Notes: generated by a model not told the origin, from the letters alone. Shown: positions 46,101 to 58,009, counted from the stretch's first letter. The stretch: 64,000 nt of DNA from Ciona intestinalis (GCF_000224145.3 NC_020177.2:2305483-2369482); one strand, 5' to 3'. Program-made: numbers and translations.

Positions 46101-47073
46101 GTCATTTTTAAAAAAAATTTTTTTTTCTTAACCCTAAAAAATTGTGTATAAATAATGAAGTATTAATAGCATTATATATAAAAAATTAAAAATTAGTTTG
46201 TTTTTTCCTACAGGGCTACCGTCTTGGTAAATCCAGTTGTTTGACTGTGGTTACTGATATGTTGGCTTCAGAAAATCAAGGAACTTATAAATTACCAACT
46301 AATTTGCATACAGCGTGCATCAAGCTAGCTAATGCATTATGGGTGGGCAGGAGGCATACTGCAATACAGGTATCACTTGTTGCATTTGTTTATCAATATA
46401 TTTTTGATATTTGACTGATTTTTTTAATGCTATATTTTTGTCTGTACAGGTCAATTGTAAAATGTTGTTCTGTTTGAAAAGATTTTTATTTCTGGCGAAT
46501 GGTATTTTTAGTCTTAATTTGTTTTAAAAAATTAAATAAAAATATTGTTATTTTCTTTATTTCCAGGCGTTGAAAAATCACTCCAAGTCATTTTGGAACA
46601 ACATTTTGTTGCCACTTTTTAGTGAGAACTCCCCTAAAGAAATTGCACAGGTTTGTTATAAAAGTATAATATAACCTTTGCGTTTTCTACCATTTTGATT
46701 AACTTTATACTATTTCTCTGTCTATAAATAAGTTTTGATTTCATAAATGTTATGTTTTTAAATGTTAGTTTCAATTTCATAATATTTCTGTTAATAAATA
46801 ATATATTTTTATAAAATTTCTGTGTTTATAATTAATATTTTAATTTTTAAACTTATAGTATTTCTAGTAGAAATTGCACAGGTTTTAAAAGATTTCTGTT
46901 AGATTGTTTTATAACATTTCTATATGTAGAATGAGCTCCTTGAGACATGCGCTCATGCGTTAAACATCGTCGCACTTGAGCGGTTTCACACACTCCGAGA
47001 AGGAATGGATCCGCCACTAGAGCGAGCTATGGAGCAGTTCTCGGAGAAAAAGCGATTCGAACATTGGTCAAAG
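43170..47073 (+). CDS. NUP188: NUP188 visible exons 1-7 (local residues 1-403)
   Basis: Exons 43170-43362, 43818-43993, 44336-44637, 45221-45374, 46214-46369, 46567-46650, 46930-47073. The 302-nt third exon is the best conserved (VRLGFSVLNNVLRL, IIAGYLYHRQ, LPRLSVALLRRIS, APMSIHGSLG). Exon 4 gives KIGILELLVVSVQTQPGLLE. Exon 7 gives ACAHALNIVALE-like helices (NELLETCAHALNIVALERFH) and ends FEHWSK. All are helical-repeat segments without enzymatic motifs. Confidence 0.92.
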
Positions 47074-50000
47074 GTGAAAACAATTTTTTTTTGATTTGGA
47101 ATGTTTTGTAGAAAATGAAAACCTGGTTACTTTGTAACATGTAGTAACTGTTTTTGTAAATAATATTATGTCAGTACATTTAAATTGTTTTTACATATAA
47201 ATATTATTATAGTAGGGTGGGGGAAGATGAAACACCTTTTCATTCAATTTTCTCGTCACATTTCCTAGACAAAGAACATTTAATATATTATAAGACCATA
47301 TCCTTCCGACTCCCATAGACCGTTGCTAATTGTTTAAAACACGATCAGGATATTTGGATATTCTGTGCTAAAGCTGTCCCGTCTTCCCCACCCTAGTATA
47401 TGTCAATACACAATTACTGCTTAGATATTTTATTTTAACTATTTGGAAAATTAATGCGCACGAAACTATATGATTGTACATATACATATACCACTACAAG
47501 TAGGAAATGTAATACTTTACGCGAATCTCACCCTGATCGGGTGCTTATAGAATTAAACGATTTTTGTATAAATAAAACATTTTATTTGAATAAGAGACTG
47601 ATGAAGCCATTTAGGCGATATATATATATAAAAATATATATCTTTTACTGTACAATTGGTTGGTCTTGATTTTTGTCTGTTTGAATAAGAGACTGATGAT
47701 ACCATTTAGGTGAAATATATTTCTTTTATTATACAAACATTTGATTGGACTTAATTTTTGTCTGGTATGTTTTTATAGCACCAGGACTGGCGCCGTGGCA
47801 AAGTGGTTAACGCGCCCGCCTCTAACCCAGAGGTAATGGGTTTAGGGCTCGTCGCTGCTACCATTGCGGGCATATGTGGCCTTGGGCAAGACACTTAATG
47901 GCAAATGCTCCAACCCAGTGGTCACTAATGGGTTGTCAAACTTTTAAGCTATACATAACAATTTTTTTATAATCCCCCCAAAAAATATTCATTCACTTCT
48001 GGCACGAGGTGTATGAACACCCGTGTTATAATGACTGTCGTTTTCCGGGCATAAAGCAAGTTTCATTTTTATCAACTATTCATTATCTTTACTACTAAGA
48101 ACCAACATGGTTTTAAACGAACAGGTTTTTCTCTGCGTTTCAAAAACTTACTCAAAATCGAAACCCGATGAGCAAGAGCGACATCTAATGTTTGTTTCAG
48201 CGTGGAAGACGTTTTTATTGACAAAGAAAATAAAAGATGTTGTTTTGCTCAAAAACATCATCGGTGATTTGATGTCATCTATTCTTTTTATGGTGGGTTG
48301 GGAAATTATTTGTGTTGTGAATTGAACGTGAAAGCATTATAGTTGAATGAATGAACGAATTAAACCAACTTATTTACCCTCCAGTGGCGGAGCCTTGATA
48401 GTCGTTATAACACGGGTGTTCTGTTTCATACACCTCGTACCTGTTTACAAGTTACTACGTAGTTACCTTGTGGATGATAATTTTTGGTATTTATAATTTT
48501 ATGTATGGCTGACAATACAGTAACAGTAACCACATAACAACTAGCAATAGGCATAGCTGTGAGCGTATCCATTTTTGGGCAAGATCCTTTTACCAGCAGT
48601 TACCCAGTGGTTCCAAATCATTTTTGTTCACCCCCAAAAGGAAAAAAAACAACAGAAAAATCCCAAAAAACAAAAACAATCACCCACTAACATATAGGGT
48701 AATTCGTCAGCGGGCAAAAGTGTATGAAACAGAAGAAGTGTTATAACCACTGTCGTTTCCTGCTACACGAGGGTTAATTTTAATGATTTTTAATTTATTT
48801 ATTTATTTAATACATTTAATTTCTACACACCTTCATTACAGAGCGATGAAACTTCTTCACAAACATTTCTTAGTCTCTCGACCAGCCTGCTGCTTTCATT
48901 AGTCTCCAAACAGCCTTCAAACTTCCTGTCATTTCTTCCACGGTGAGAAAAGTTTTTTTTTCAAAATTTTAGGCAGTCCCAAAATTGTTTTCCCAAAATT
49001 TGGAAAAAATCACAAATTTTCCTGAATGCGCCACTGACCACTGTAGTTGAATTTTTTTCCCAAAATTTCAAAATATCACAAAATTTTCTGGATGTGCCAC
49101 TGTTGTTAAATTTTTTCTCAAAATTTTCAAAAAACCCCCATTTTTTCTGGCTTTGCTACTGTACATATTATTTTCGAAATTTAAAAAAAAAAACTATATT
49201 TTTTTTTCTGGCTGCACCACTGTAGATAACTAAAGAAGTTATAGGTGCCTCAAATTGGTAAGCCGAGTATGCATACTTTGGCATAGGCTATGATATATAT
49301 ATATATATACACCATATGTCATTATTCTGGGTACACATAATAACAGTTTAATTGGTAATGCACAAATAAAACATAAAAATTTGGTAATATCACCTAAAAG
49401 AACACTTTGATTAAAAAAAATGTTCAATATGAATAAAGTAAAGGTGGCTGTACACAGTATCCGGAATTCGTCCGTTTTGTCCAAGTTTTTGCTGCCGCAT
49501 GCGGAACTCGGTAATGGGTTTGCATATGACTTCGCAGGCGAATTCGCATGCCGGATACTGTGTACAGCCACCTTAATGGGTAAACTGCACTAAATTCTAG
49601 CTATACCGCTTTGCTTTGCAAAAGGATCTCACTCATATAGAATTAAATACCAATTTATTTGGCAGTGAGTAAAATCTGGTCTAAATCTCAAATCCACTGG
49701 CATGCCTTGCTGTAGAATCTCACTCATATAGAATTGAATATCAATTTATTTGGCAATGGGTCAAATCTGGTGTAAACCTGAAATCCTATGACGTACCTCA
49801 CTGTAGGGCTTCACATGTTTAAAATAAAATAAAAAAAAATTTAAAAAATGATTATATTTTAGAATTGTTGAGAGCATGCAGAGACAGTTCGGCGCTTCAT
49901 CCAAAATTGATCGAAGTCAGGTTAATCTTCACGCTGCTTCAGTTCATCTCATTAAATCAATGAAAGAGAAAGCATCAAAAGGTGTGAAAATAATAAAGTA

Positions 50001-53000
50001 AAATTTTAAGGCTGTTTTTTTACAAGCTTAAAACTGAAGCTACTGAAAAGCATTTTTAAAGATGCATACTCACTAGAAAAATCAAAATTTGTGTATTGAT
50101 AGAAATTCTCAAATATGATCTAAAAGTACCGAAACAGCTTCTAAAAAAATAATAAAATCTTCCAAGTTTTTAAAAAGGTTGTTCATTTTTTTAAATAAAA
50201 TTATTTTGAAAACAGCTTTTTTCAATCATGTGAATGCAGATTCATGTGTTGGTGATTTCATCCAGCTGTCATGTGATCACCTACATGTGCTCATGAAAGA
50301 TCACGACTCATGGGAGCAGTTTTCATATGAAAAAAAACTTTTCAATGTTGAGGTAAGAGTCTTTTATTTCAAACATCTCATGTCAGCTTAGGAGTTACAA
50401 AGTATGTTACTTTGTGGGTGATTATTTTAACTGGAATTTTTTTTCAAGTTTTATGTGTAGGTATTAATTTAAACAATCCATTAGTGACCACTGGGTTGGA
50501 GCAATTGTCGTTAAGTGTCTTGCCCAAGAACACATATGTCCAAAATGGTAGCAGTAACAAGCCTTAAACCCATTACCTCTGGGTTAGAGAGAGACGCACT
50601 AACCAACTGTGCTATTGAGTCAGACAATTATTAATTATGATGTCATAATAGACCTCATTGTTGGTCATTCGAGCGTTGGAATTTCTTTTTGAAGATAAAA
50701 ACGGGATCAACCAATCATGGCTTACTGCTGTATCACATGAATCAACCATTCATATGATTATGATGATCCTCGTGAAGATGATCACATCACAACGTGATAA
50801 GGAAGCAGGTGAAAAAAATTTTAAAGTTACTAAAAAAAAATTGTCTACATTTTTTTTCGTAAAAAAAAGTTTCTAAATTAACTTTAGTAATTTTATTTTT
50901 TCAGATCTTAAATGTCGGCTCTCTACCTCCATCTTACGGTTGCTAACTAAAATTTCCACACATGTCGAAACTGCGCGCATGATTAAGCAGACCAACATTC
51001 TGCCTGAATTGTGTCTAGCGCTATCTAGTGCTTACGTTGACAACAAGAAAAAGGTGAAATTGAAAAAAAGGAAAAATAAAATTAATTTCAAAGAGATTTC
51101 TGGCAATTGTTTGATTTTGATCTTAAAGGACCAATATTTTGTCTGCCTTACAGCAATACATAATCTGGTTTTACTTATAAGCGTTTTTCCCAAGAATAAG
51201 CACATCCACAGTTGTAGCAGCGCCGAGTCTTGAACCCATAAACTCTAGACTTGAGAACTTACTAACTTACCACGTCACCGGAATAAAAAAATGGCGCGCT
51301 AAACGTTTTTTCACGTTGCCAGAAAAAAAATTTTGAAAATTTTTTCAGTGGCTTGAAGTTTACCATTTGAACATTATTATGACATCACAATTACTGGAAT
51401 GTTTGTCACATGACTTTGTGGATGACGCGCTTGACTTCATCGGAGTACACAGCGATCGAATGTGCCAGGTGAAATATGATATCTATGTGGCTACGAACGA
51501 AAAATATGTTGGAAAGTTTTTAAAAACTTTTAGCTTAAAAACTGTGACTAAAAAAAAGTGTCGACTTAAAAAAATAAAAAAATATATAGTAGGGTGGGGG
51601 AAGATGGGACACCTTTTCAGTCTATTTTCTCATACCATTGGGTAGTAAACAAGAACACATTAAAAAAATTATAGAAGTGTNNNNNNNNNNNNNNNNNNNN
51701 NNNNNNNNNNNNNNNNNNNNNNNNNNNNNNNNNNNNNNNNNNNNNNNNNNNNNNNNNNNNNNNNNNNNNNNNNNNNNNNNNNNNNNNNNNNNNNNNNNNN
51801 NNNNNGGAGCAATTGTCGTTAAGTGTCTTGCCCAAGAACACATATGTCCAAAATGGTAGCAGTAACAAGCCTTAAACCCATTACCTCTGGGTTAGAGAGA
51901 GACGCACTAACCAACTGTGCTATTGAGTCAGACAATTATTAATTATGATGTCATAATAGACCTCATTGTTGGTCATACGAGCGTTGGAATTTCTTTTTGA
52001 AGATAAAAACGGGATCAACCAATCATGGCTTACTGCTGTATCACATGAATCAACCATTCATATGATTATGATGATCCTCGTGAAGATGATCACATCACAA
52101 CGTGATAAGGAAGCAGGTGAAAAAAATTTTAAAGTTACTAAAAAAAATTTGTCAAAATTTTTTTTTCGTAAAAAAAAAGTTTGTAATTTTATTTTTTCAG
52201 ATCTTAAATGTCGGCTCTCTACCTCCATCTTACGGTTGCTAACTAAAATTTCCACACATGTCGAAACTGCGCGCATGATTAAACAGACCAACATTCTGCC
52301 TGAATTGTGTCTAGCGCTATCTAGTGCTTACGTTGACAACAAAAAAAAGGTGAAATTGAAAAAAAGGAAAAATAAAATTAATTCAAAAAAGATTTTTGGC
52401 AATTGTTCGATTTTGATCTTAAAAGACCAATATTTTGTCTGCCTTACAGCAATACATAATCTGGTTTTACTTATAAGCGTTTTTCCCAAGAATAAGCACA
52501 TCCACATTTGTAGCAGCGCTGAGTCTTGAACCCATAAACTCTAGACTTGAGAACTTACTAACTTGTCACGTCACCGGAATAAAAAAATGGCGCGCTAAAC
52601 CTTTTTTCACGTCGCCAGAAAAAAAAAATTGAAAATTTTTTTCAGTGGCTTGAAGTTTACCATTTGAACATTATTATGACATCACAATTACTGGAATGTT
52701 TGTCACATGACTTTGTGGATGACGCGCTTGACTTCATCGGAGTACACAGCGATCGAATGTGCCAGGTGAAATATGATATCTATGTGGCTACGAACGAAAA
52801 ATATGTTGGAAAGTTTTTAAAAACTTTTAGCTTAAAAACTGTGACTAAAAAAATTTCGACTTTTTTTCGAAAAGTATTCGAAAATATTTATCTACTTTCA
52901 TAGTGACTAGACTAGATATCTTATGATAAATTTATACAAATTTTCACTTTCAATTTAATATACCAACAGTTGTTGCAAACGTATATAAATAATTAGTGTG

Positions 53001-56000
53001 GAGATTATGAAGGAAAAATTCAATGGCTATTTAGAATTTTTAAAAGTTTAAAAAAGGCACAACTTTTATTATGTAAATAGATTGGTTATATAGTTGGGTG
53101 GGGGAAGATGGGACCCCTTTTGCACATAATATTCAAATATCCTGATCGTGTTTTAAACAAATGACAATGGTCTATGGGAGTTGTGAGGATATGGTTTTAT
53201 AATTCTTTAAAGGTTCTTTGTTTACTTCCAAATGGGACGAGAAAATAGAATAAAAAAATGTGTCCTATCTTTCCCCACCTTGCTGCATTACATAAACTTT
53301 TCATAGTCACAAAATTATGATTTTATAATTTTTTTAGAGTTTGTCGTTAATTCGCGTGAACCAGAGCATGACGTTGCTTTCTGAGGTCAACCACACGACG
53401 GCGCTCTTGAGTTTGTTGTCACGTGACTTCACGCATGAGTGGAAATTCAAGATTCGAAACTCGTTCGAGTGTGTGGTGGAGCGTGTCTTAGTTGCTGTTC
53501 ATTCATGCACGGCGCTTCTGCTGCACCCGAGACTATTGAATGTTTCCATAAAAGTTGGTTTTAATTTTTTTAGAAAAAAAAAATTAAAAAAAAAATTGTT
53601 TTTAACTGCAGTTGTTTATTTGAATTATTAAATGCTTTTGTTTTGTAGTATTTTAAATTAAGATTTACTATTTTTAAGCATAAATTTAATCATAGCATAT
53701 TAGCATAAAATTGTGGTAAATGTGATTTAGCATAAGGGGAGTGAAAGTGTAGGTTTAGTTTAAAGTATTTTTAATTGGATTTTAATAAGTTTTTTTTTTA
53801 ATTTTGTTGTGGATAAAAATATTTTTCAGGCGACTCGAAAAAAGCAAAAACTATCAGCATCAACCCCTGTGAAAATAACCAAGCAAACATCACTTAAATC
53901 ACCGGTATGTGTGAATATATCTTCCCATACATTTTATATGGCTAAGGTCATTTAACATTGCACACCATGGGACATGAGATTTAGGCCAGAGTTATCCCAT
54001 AACCCCAACACCCAGGGGGCTACATGGACCTCATGTTAAAGCCTGCCGCTTTTTTAAAAAAACAACACAATTTTTTTAAAAAATAAAAAAAAACATTGAA
54101 AACTTAAATTTTTTAAAAAAATTTGAAAAATCATAAATAAAAATGGAAAAAATCTCGACTCTGAAAATATAAAATTGAGTACAAGACACATTTCCATTCA
54201 TAAAAATAACATAACTTCACAGGAAGTTGACACAAACTTGCCACCGGATGACGTGAAAGAGCAGATGTATTCAATTCTCGGAAATTTACTTTCGTTTCTC
54301 AAGAATCTTTCACCAGATTTATCTCAACTAGTGATGGACCTTGAAACATGCGCGGGTACGATTTTATAATTTTTTCGGATATTTTTTAGTTTAGTCCTGC
54401 AAAAAAAGGGTCAGTCCCACTAAAAAATCAGTCCCGCAAAAAGCATTTATATTTCGTAGAATTTTGTTTCTGTTATTTTTTTAAAACAAAATGAAATAGA
54501 GATATTTTTTTAGTTTTTAAAAGATCTCTTTTTACCTAGCTATCTGATTGCACAATACACTTACATTATATTACTTTCATACTCAAAGCTTTGTTACATG
54601 CTACTGTAGGCTATATTTTACTTTTTTTGAACACATTAGTGGTCATATAGATCTTTGTTTTGCGCGACTTTTTCCGCACTAATCTCAATTCCTAATTCTA
54701 GCGTTTATTCTCTTGATTGAAATCAAATCATAATATATATTTTTAATTTTTAGACTGAATTTTCAGGTTTAAAAGCTTATGATTAGCGATTAAATAACAA
54801 CGATTACATTTCTCATACTTTAACATAGCGGAAACAGTGTCTGGAAATTTGGGAGGGCACGTGTTGGTGAGATAAAAAATCCACACAACGATTCACAACT
54901 GAACCGGCTATTACCATTTAAGTGGGGATTAAATTTTGTAGTAAAAAGATTAATCAATACTATGCTAATTAGTTTTAAACGTGCTCACGCCCCAGATCTT
55001 TGATCTCTTGTTATAAATCAACATTGTTCAGGGTTTTCCAAACTGGGTGTCGGCGAAAGTATAATTTTGCACAAAAAACTGCATTTATTAGCTAAGCAGA
55101 AATTTGCGAAGCTTTGTTCTAAATTCTGTTATTGCGTTTTTATTAAACAAGTTGTTTTTTTACTAGATGATAAAGGTAAGCATGTGGTGTAATTTTATAT
55201 AATTTTTTTACACAAAATATTATTTTTTTTATTATTACATCACAGAGGAGTTTCCACAATTAGTCACGATGAATTTCAGCACACCAACTGTCGATCACGA
55301 GGCTGATGTTAGTTTTGGGACTCTGCTTAGTGCAACAAACATGTCACTTACTGCATTACATAAGGTCACTTTTGTGTTAAATTTAGACTCTGTGCAATAA
55401 CATTGTCATGTTGCTGAAGCTAGTACAGTGTGCTGTTAAGACTCATTGTAATAGTTTTTATAAAAGCTTCTTATAAAAGTATAATATAGTTGGGTAGAGG
55501 AAGATTGGGCACCTTTAGCACATAATATCCAAACATCCTGATCGTGTTTTAAACAGTTAACAACGGTCTATGCTCTATGGGAGTTGTGAGGATACGGTTT
55601 TACAATTCTTTGAATGTTCTTTGTTTACTACCAAATGGGTCGAGAAAATAGAGTTAAAAGGTGTCCCATGTGTGTGTGTGTTTGGGCAAAACACTTTATG
55701 ACAATTGCTCCAACCCGGTAGTCACTAATAGGTTGTCCAAATTGTCAAATACATAAAAACAAAAAGTAAAATCCCCCCAAAAAATAATCACCCACAAAGT
55801 TTCATAAGTTGCAACACGTAAACGGGCTAGGGGTGTATGAAGCAGAACACCCGTGTTCTACAACTTTGCTCTGCCACGCGAGAATAAATAAGTTTAATTC
55901 ATACACTTGTTAATTCCAGATTGAACCGGTTGACACCAAACTGACATTCCACGCTTCATTGACTTTTGTTTCTGAAATTTCTCTTTACTTGATTATCTCG

Positions 56001-56540
56001 CAATGCTTGTTGTTGTTGAAACTGAAAGATCTGCCAACCAGAAGCAAGCAAATTTTACGGAGGGAACTTTCAGATGAATTGGTTTGTGACGTCATAATAG
56101 ATATCCTGTGTTAGGAGAAGTCTAAGCTTTATCATGATTTATAAATTGAACGTAACTTACTTTTATCCTTGCGTGGCCGGAAAACGACAGTCGTTATAAC
56201 ACGGGCGTCATACACTTCGTGCCAGCTTACCAGTTACCATGTAGGTTACTTTGTGGGTAATCATTTTTTTGTGTTGCTGATAATTGTTCACTAATGGGTT
56301 GCGGAACCCTGTTTTTTTTAAATAACCCGAATCTGACTTAAATCTGGAATCCCATGCCGTGGCACAACTATTTATTAATCAAATCACTATATTTTCTCCC
56401 AGGCATCTTGTGTGAAAAGCGCTCGACGTCACCTACGTCATTCATCGTCCTCACAATCTCCCGGGAAATCCCCCTCCGGTACACCACCGAAAGGAATTCT
56501 AGAATTAGTCACTGCCTTCGTAAAGCATATTATGACGTAA
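43170..56540 (+). CDS. NUP188: Nucleoporin NUP188, C-terminal 992 residues in 20 exons; 5' part missing
   Basis: NUP188 is a large alpha-solenoid scaffold of the nuclear pore inner ring. Twenty exons with GT/AG ends sum to 2,979 nt in one frame and end TAA at 56538-56540, skipping the duplicate copies of exons 12-14. Matches to vertebrate NUP188 run in order: GTFPVTVATIELLTALLE, VRLGFSVLNNVLRL, LPRLSVALLRRISLIAPMS, TQPGLLELFPDLEL, ALDFIGVHSDR, NFSTPTVDHEADVSFGTLL, and the end GILELVTAFVKHIMT. The human protein is about 1,750 residues, so roughly 700-750 N-terminal residues are absent. The ATG at 43170 is the first codon of an internal exon after a CCCAG acceptor and is not a translation start. 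Numbering here is local to this fragment. Confidence 0.93.
44650..44935 (+). repeat. T-rich stretch with repeated TTTTACAGTTTTT
   Basis: At least five TTTTTACAGTTTTT or TTTTTCACAGTTTTT sites within NUP188 intron 3, all before the used acceptor at 45220; degenerate tandem structure. Confidence 0.6.
45388..45645 (-). repeat. tRNA-derived SINE, reverse
   Basis: Tail AATGTAGCTTGCTTTATATT, body GACAACCCATTAGTGACCAC, head with CTTGAACCTATTACCACTGG. Confidence 0.8.
47209..47400. mobile_element. MITE, TAGTAGGGTGGGG family
   Basis: Full-length copy, TATAGTAGGGTGGGGGAAG start, CCCCACCCTAGTATA end; NUP188 intron 7. Confidence 0.9.
47788..48066 (+). repeat. tRNA-derived SINE, forward
   Basis: CTGGCGCCGTGGCAAAGTGG head to GCACGAGGTGTATGAACACC and AAGCAAGTTTCATTTT; ends about 60 bp before NUP188 exon 8. 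Confidence 0.85.
48125..51468 (+). CDS. NUP188: NUP188 visible exons 8-14 (local residues 404-712)
   Basis: Exons 48125-48292, 48842-48942, 49863-49981, 50240-50352, 50652-50808, 50905-51053, 51349-51468. Exon 8 has MFVSAWKTFLLTKKIKDVV, exon 10 QVNLHAASVHLIKSM, exon 12 LLVIRALEFLFEDKNGINQS, exon 13 KISTHVETARMIKQTNILPE, exon 14 DDALDFIGVHSDRMCQ. Exons 12-14 are repeated at 51960-52765. This first copy was used in the model; the second is equally complete. Confidence 0.9.
48345..48775. repeat. Two opposed SINE fragments
   Basis: A reverse fragment at 48345-48540 (GTGTTCTGTTTCATACACC) and a forward fragment at about 48590-48775 (AATCACCCACTAACATATAG, GTGTATGAAACAGAA). Confidence 0.65.
48950..49225 (+). 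repeat. Tandem repeat of about 70-75 bp (TTTCTGGATGTGCCACTG)
   Basis: About four units built on CAAAATTTTCTGGATGTGCC and ACTGTTGTTAAATTTTTTC in NUP188 intron 9. Confidence 0.7.
49441..49573. mobile_element. Second inverted-repeat element family (CTGTACACAGTATCCGG), copy 2
   Basis: Perfect ends AAGGTGGCTGTACACAGTAT and its reverse complement at 49554-49573, flanked by TA-rich sequence. Longer than copy 1 at 3246-3358 and in the opposite order. Confidence 0.85.
50370..50640 (-). repeat. tRNA-derived SINE, reverse
   Basis: CATCTCATGTCAGCTTAGG, TTACTTTGTGGGTGATTATT, CCATTAGTGACCACTGGG, head near GTGCTATTGAGTCAGAC. Its head end recurs at 51806-51945 as part of the duplicated block. Confidence 0.8.
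51586..51680. mobile_element. MITE, left half, cut by the gap
   Basis: TATAGTAGGGTGGGGGAAG through AGTAAACAAGAACACATT, then N. The matching site after the second copy of exon 14 (about 52860) has no MITE. Confidence 0.9.
51681..51805. other. Assembly gap (125 N)
   Basis: Run of N separating two near-identical NUP188 blocks. Confidence 0.99.
51960..52765 (+). other. Second copy of NUP188 exons 12-14: probable other haplotype
   Basis: Exons 51960-52116, 52201-52349 and 52646-52765 repeat 50652-50808, 50905-51053 and 51349-51468. The encoded residues appear identical apart from silent or single-base differences, while the introns differ by small indels. Exon 14 ends and exon 12 begins at phase 0, so a transcript with both copies would stay in frame and add 142 residues; the known family has only one such segment. 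Copies meet at a 125-N gap, which favours haplotypes assembled in tandem. Confidence 0.8.
53088..53286. mobile_element. MITE, TAGTAGGGTGGGG family
   Basis: TATAGTTGGGTGGGGGAAG start, CCCCACCTTGCTG end; 50 bp before NUP188 exon 15. Confidence 0.88.
53338..56540 (+). CDS. NUP188: NUP188 visible exons 15-20 (local residues 713-992, stop)
   Basis: Exons 53338-53553, 53830-53904, 54223-54355, 55246-55364, 55920-56081, 56403-56540. Exon 15 follows human ...LNAVRTVQSL with SLSLIRVNQSMTLLSEV. Exon 16 is a short Lys/Ser/Thr linker (KKQKLSASTPVKITKQ). Exons 17-18 carry ILGNLLSFLKNLSPDLSQL and FGTLLSATNMSLTAL. Exon 19 is a hydrophobic helix pair. Exon 20 has a Ser/Pro-rich loop (SSSSQSPGKSPSGTPPKG) and the final conserved helix. 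Confidence 0.93.
55485..55905 (+). mobile_element. MITE fused to a SINE body
   Basis: A MITE (TATAGTTGGGTAGAGGAAG) runs to AAAAGGTGTCCCAT at about 55669, then (GT)n, then the SINE from TTTGGGCAAAACACTTTATG to its GTTTAATTCATACAC tail. The MITE lacks its last 17 or so bases and the SINE lacks its tRNA-like head. Confidence 0.8.
56146..56310 (-). repeat. SINE, reverse, tail half
   Basis: TTGAACGTAACTTACTTTTA, GCGTGGCCGGAAAACGACAG, TTACTTTGTGGGTAATCATT; NUP188 intron 19. Confidence 0.78.
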
Positions 56541-56595
56541 CACCAAAGTGATTTTTCTTCAGCTGCCAAAATTTCTCTTAAGAAATTTTTCTCTT

Positions 56596-56606
56596 AATAA
56601 AATAAA
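56596..56606 (+). promoter_or_regulatory. Polyadenylation signals of NUP188
   Basis: Two overlapping AATAAA hexamers (56596-56601, 56601-56606), 56 bp after the stop codon. Confidence 0.7.
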
Positions 56607-56889
56607 CAGAATACGCCACTAAATACAGCTAGGTTTTCGACAATTCTGGTCAAAAAGTTTGCAAAAAAATCAGCGGTTAGCCACCACGTAAAAAGTTGTT
56701 TTAACTAGGTATCTTCATTTAGGAATAGTAAGCTTCCGTGTCGGATATCGGTCGTTCCAACTTTCGCGAAAGATGTGCCAACCTAATTACCAGTAATGGT
56801 CGTATTTTTTATAACATTTATAAGTTGCTGGTTGCAGGGCCTGGATGTTTAGACCAGAATACTTTAAATTAAGAGTTAATTCAGAAATA

Positions 56890-57052
56890 TTAAAGTGGGG
56901 AAGATGGGACAACGTTTTATTTAATTTTTCCGTTACATTTTGTAGTAGACAATAAACATTCATAAAATTATAAAACCGCATCCTCACGACTTCCATAGAC
57001 CATTGTTTAAAACACGATCAGGATACTGTGTGCTAAAGGTGTCCCATCTTAC
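56890..57052. mobile_element. MITE, slightly shortened
   Basis: TAAAGTGGGGAAGATGGGAC start, AAAGGTGTCCCATCTTACTA end; right tip missing. Confidence 0.8.
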
Positions 57053-57372
57053 TATAACAAAGAAAATAAAGTTAAACGAGCTGGGTTTAAAATGTCTCAA
57101 AGCAAATTTCAGATACAGTAACCTTCCTAAACGTGTTCAGTTGTGTTTCAACTAATGCGTTCCTGTATTAAGGGAAGTCTTAAGCTCTAACATGATTTAT
57201 AGCTTATTTTAATTCAGTGGAAACAGATTTTCAAATGAACTATTTTAATTCACTCTAAACGAATCAATATAAGATTGCACCAATGCTCACAGTTAAGTAC
57301 TTGCGAAAAACAACCACAAAATGGAAATTAAGTCAGCGTTTTAACAAGGCAGAGATACTAAAAACTAGAAGC

Positions 57373-57567
57373 ATGGTAGGGTGGGGGGAAACGGGACACC
57401 TTAACACATAATATCCAATATCCTTATCGTGTTTTAAAAAATCAACAACGGTATATGGAAATCGTGAAAATATGGTTTTATAATTCTTTGAACGTTCTTT
57501 GTTTACTACCAAATGGGACAAAGAAATAGTAAGAAAAGCTGTCCCATTTCCCCCCACCCTACTATAC
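57373..57567. mobile_element. MITE, TAGTAGGGTGGGG family
   Basis: ATGGTAGGGTGGGGGGAAAC start, CCCCCCACCCTACTATA end. Confidence 0.88.
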
Positions 57568-57813
57568 AGAAAAATAAACAGAGTTGCTACAGTTGACGCT
57601 AGACTATATTGCTTTTCAGTGACAGATCCTTAAAATATGAATTGCCATTTTTTACTTTTTTTTCATAACAAAGGAACGAGTCGTTGAACAGATTTGGTGA
57701 GCAGATTATTAGCAAACGTGAAATAGTTGAAACTTTTTTAACGGTATATATTCAACGATTTTTGGAATATCAATATTTGACAGTATATTGTTACTGTTAT
57801 TTTAATAAAGCAA

Positions 57814-58009
57814 GTATAGTAGGGTGGGGGAAGATGGGACACGTTTTCATTCCATTCTCGTCCCATTTGATAGTAAACAAAGAACATTCAAATAATTATA
57901 AAACTGTATCTTCACAACTCCCATAGACCGTTGTTAATTGTTAAAAACACGATCAGGATATTTGAATATTATGTGCTAAAGGTGTCCCATCTTCCTCCAC
58001 CCTAATATA
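57814..58009. mobile_element. MITE, TAGTAGGGTGGGG family
   Basis: TATAGTAGGGTGGGGGAAG start, CCTCCACCCTAATATA end; close to the consensus. Confidence 0.9.

Noticed and set aside
51617..51868. ORFs spanning the third gap
   Set aside because: Translate N plus MITE and SINE sequence.
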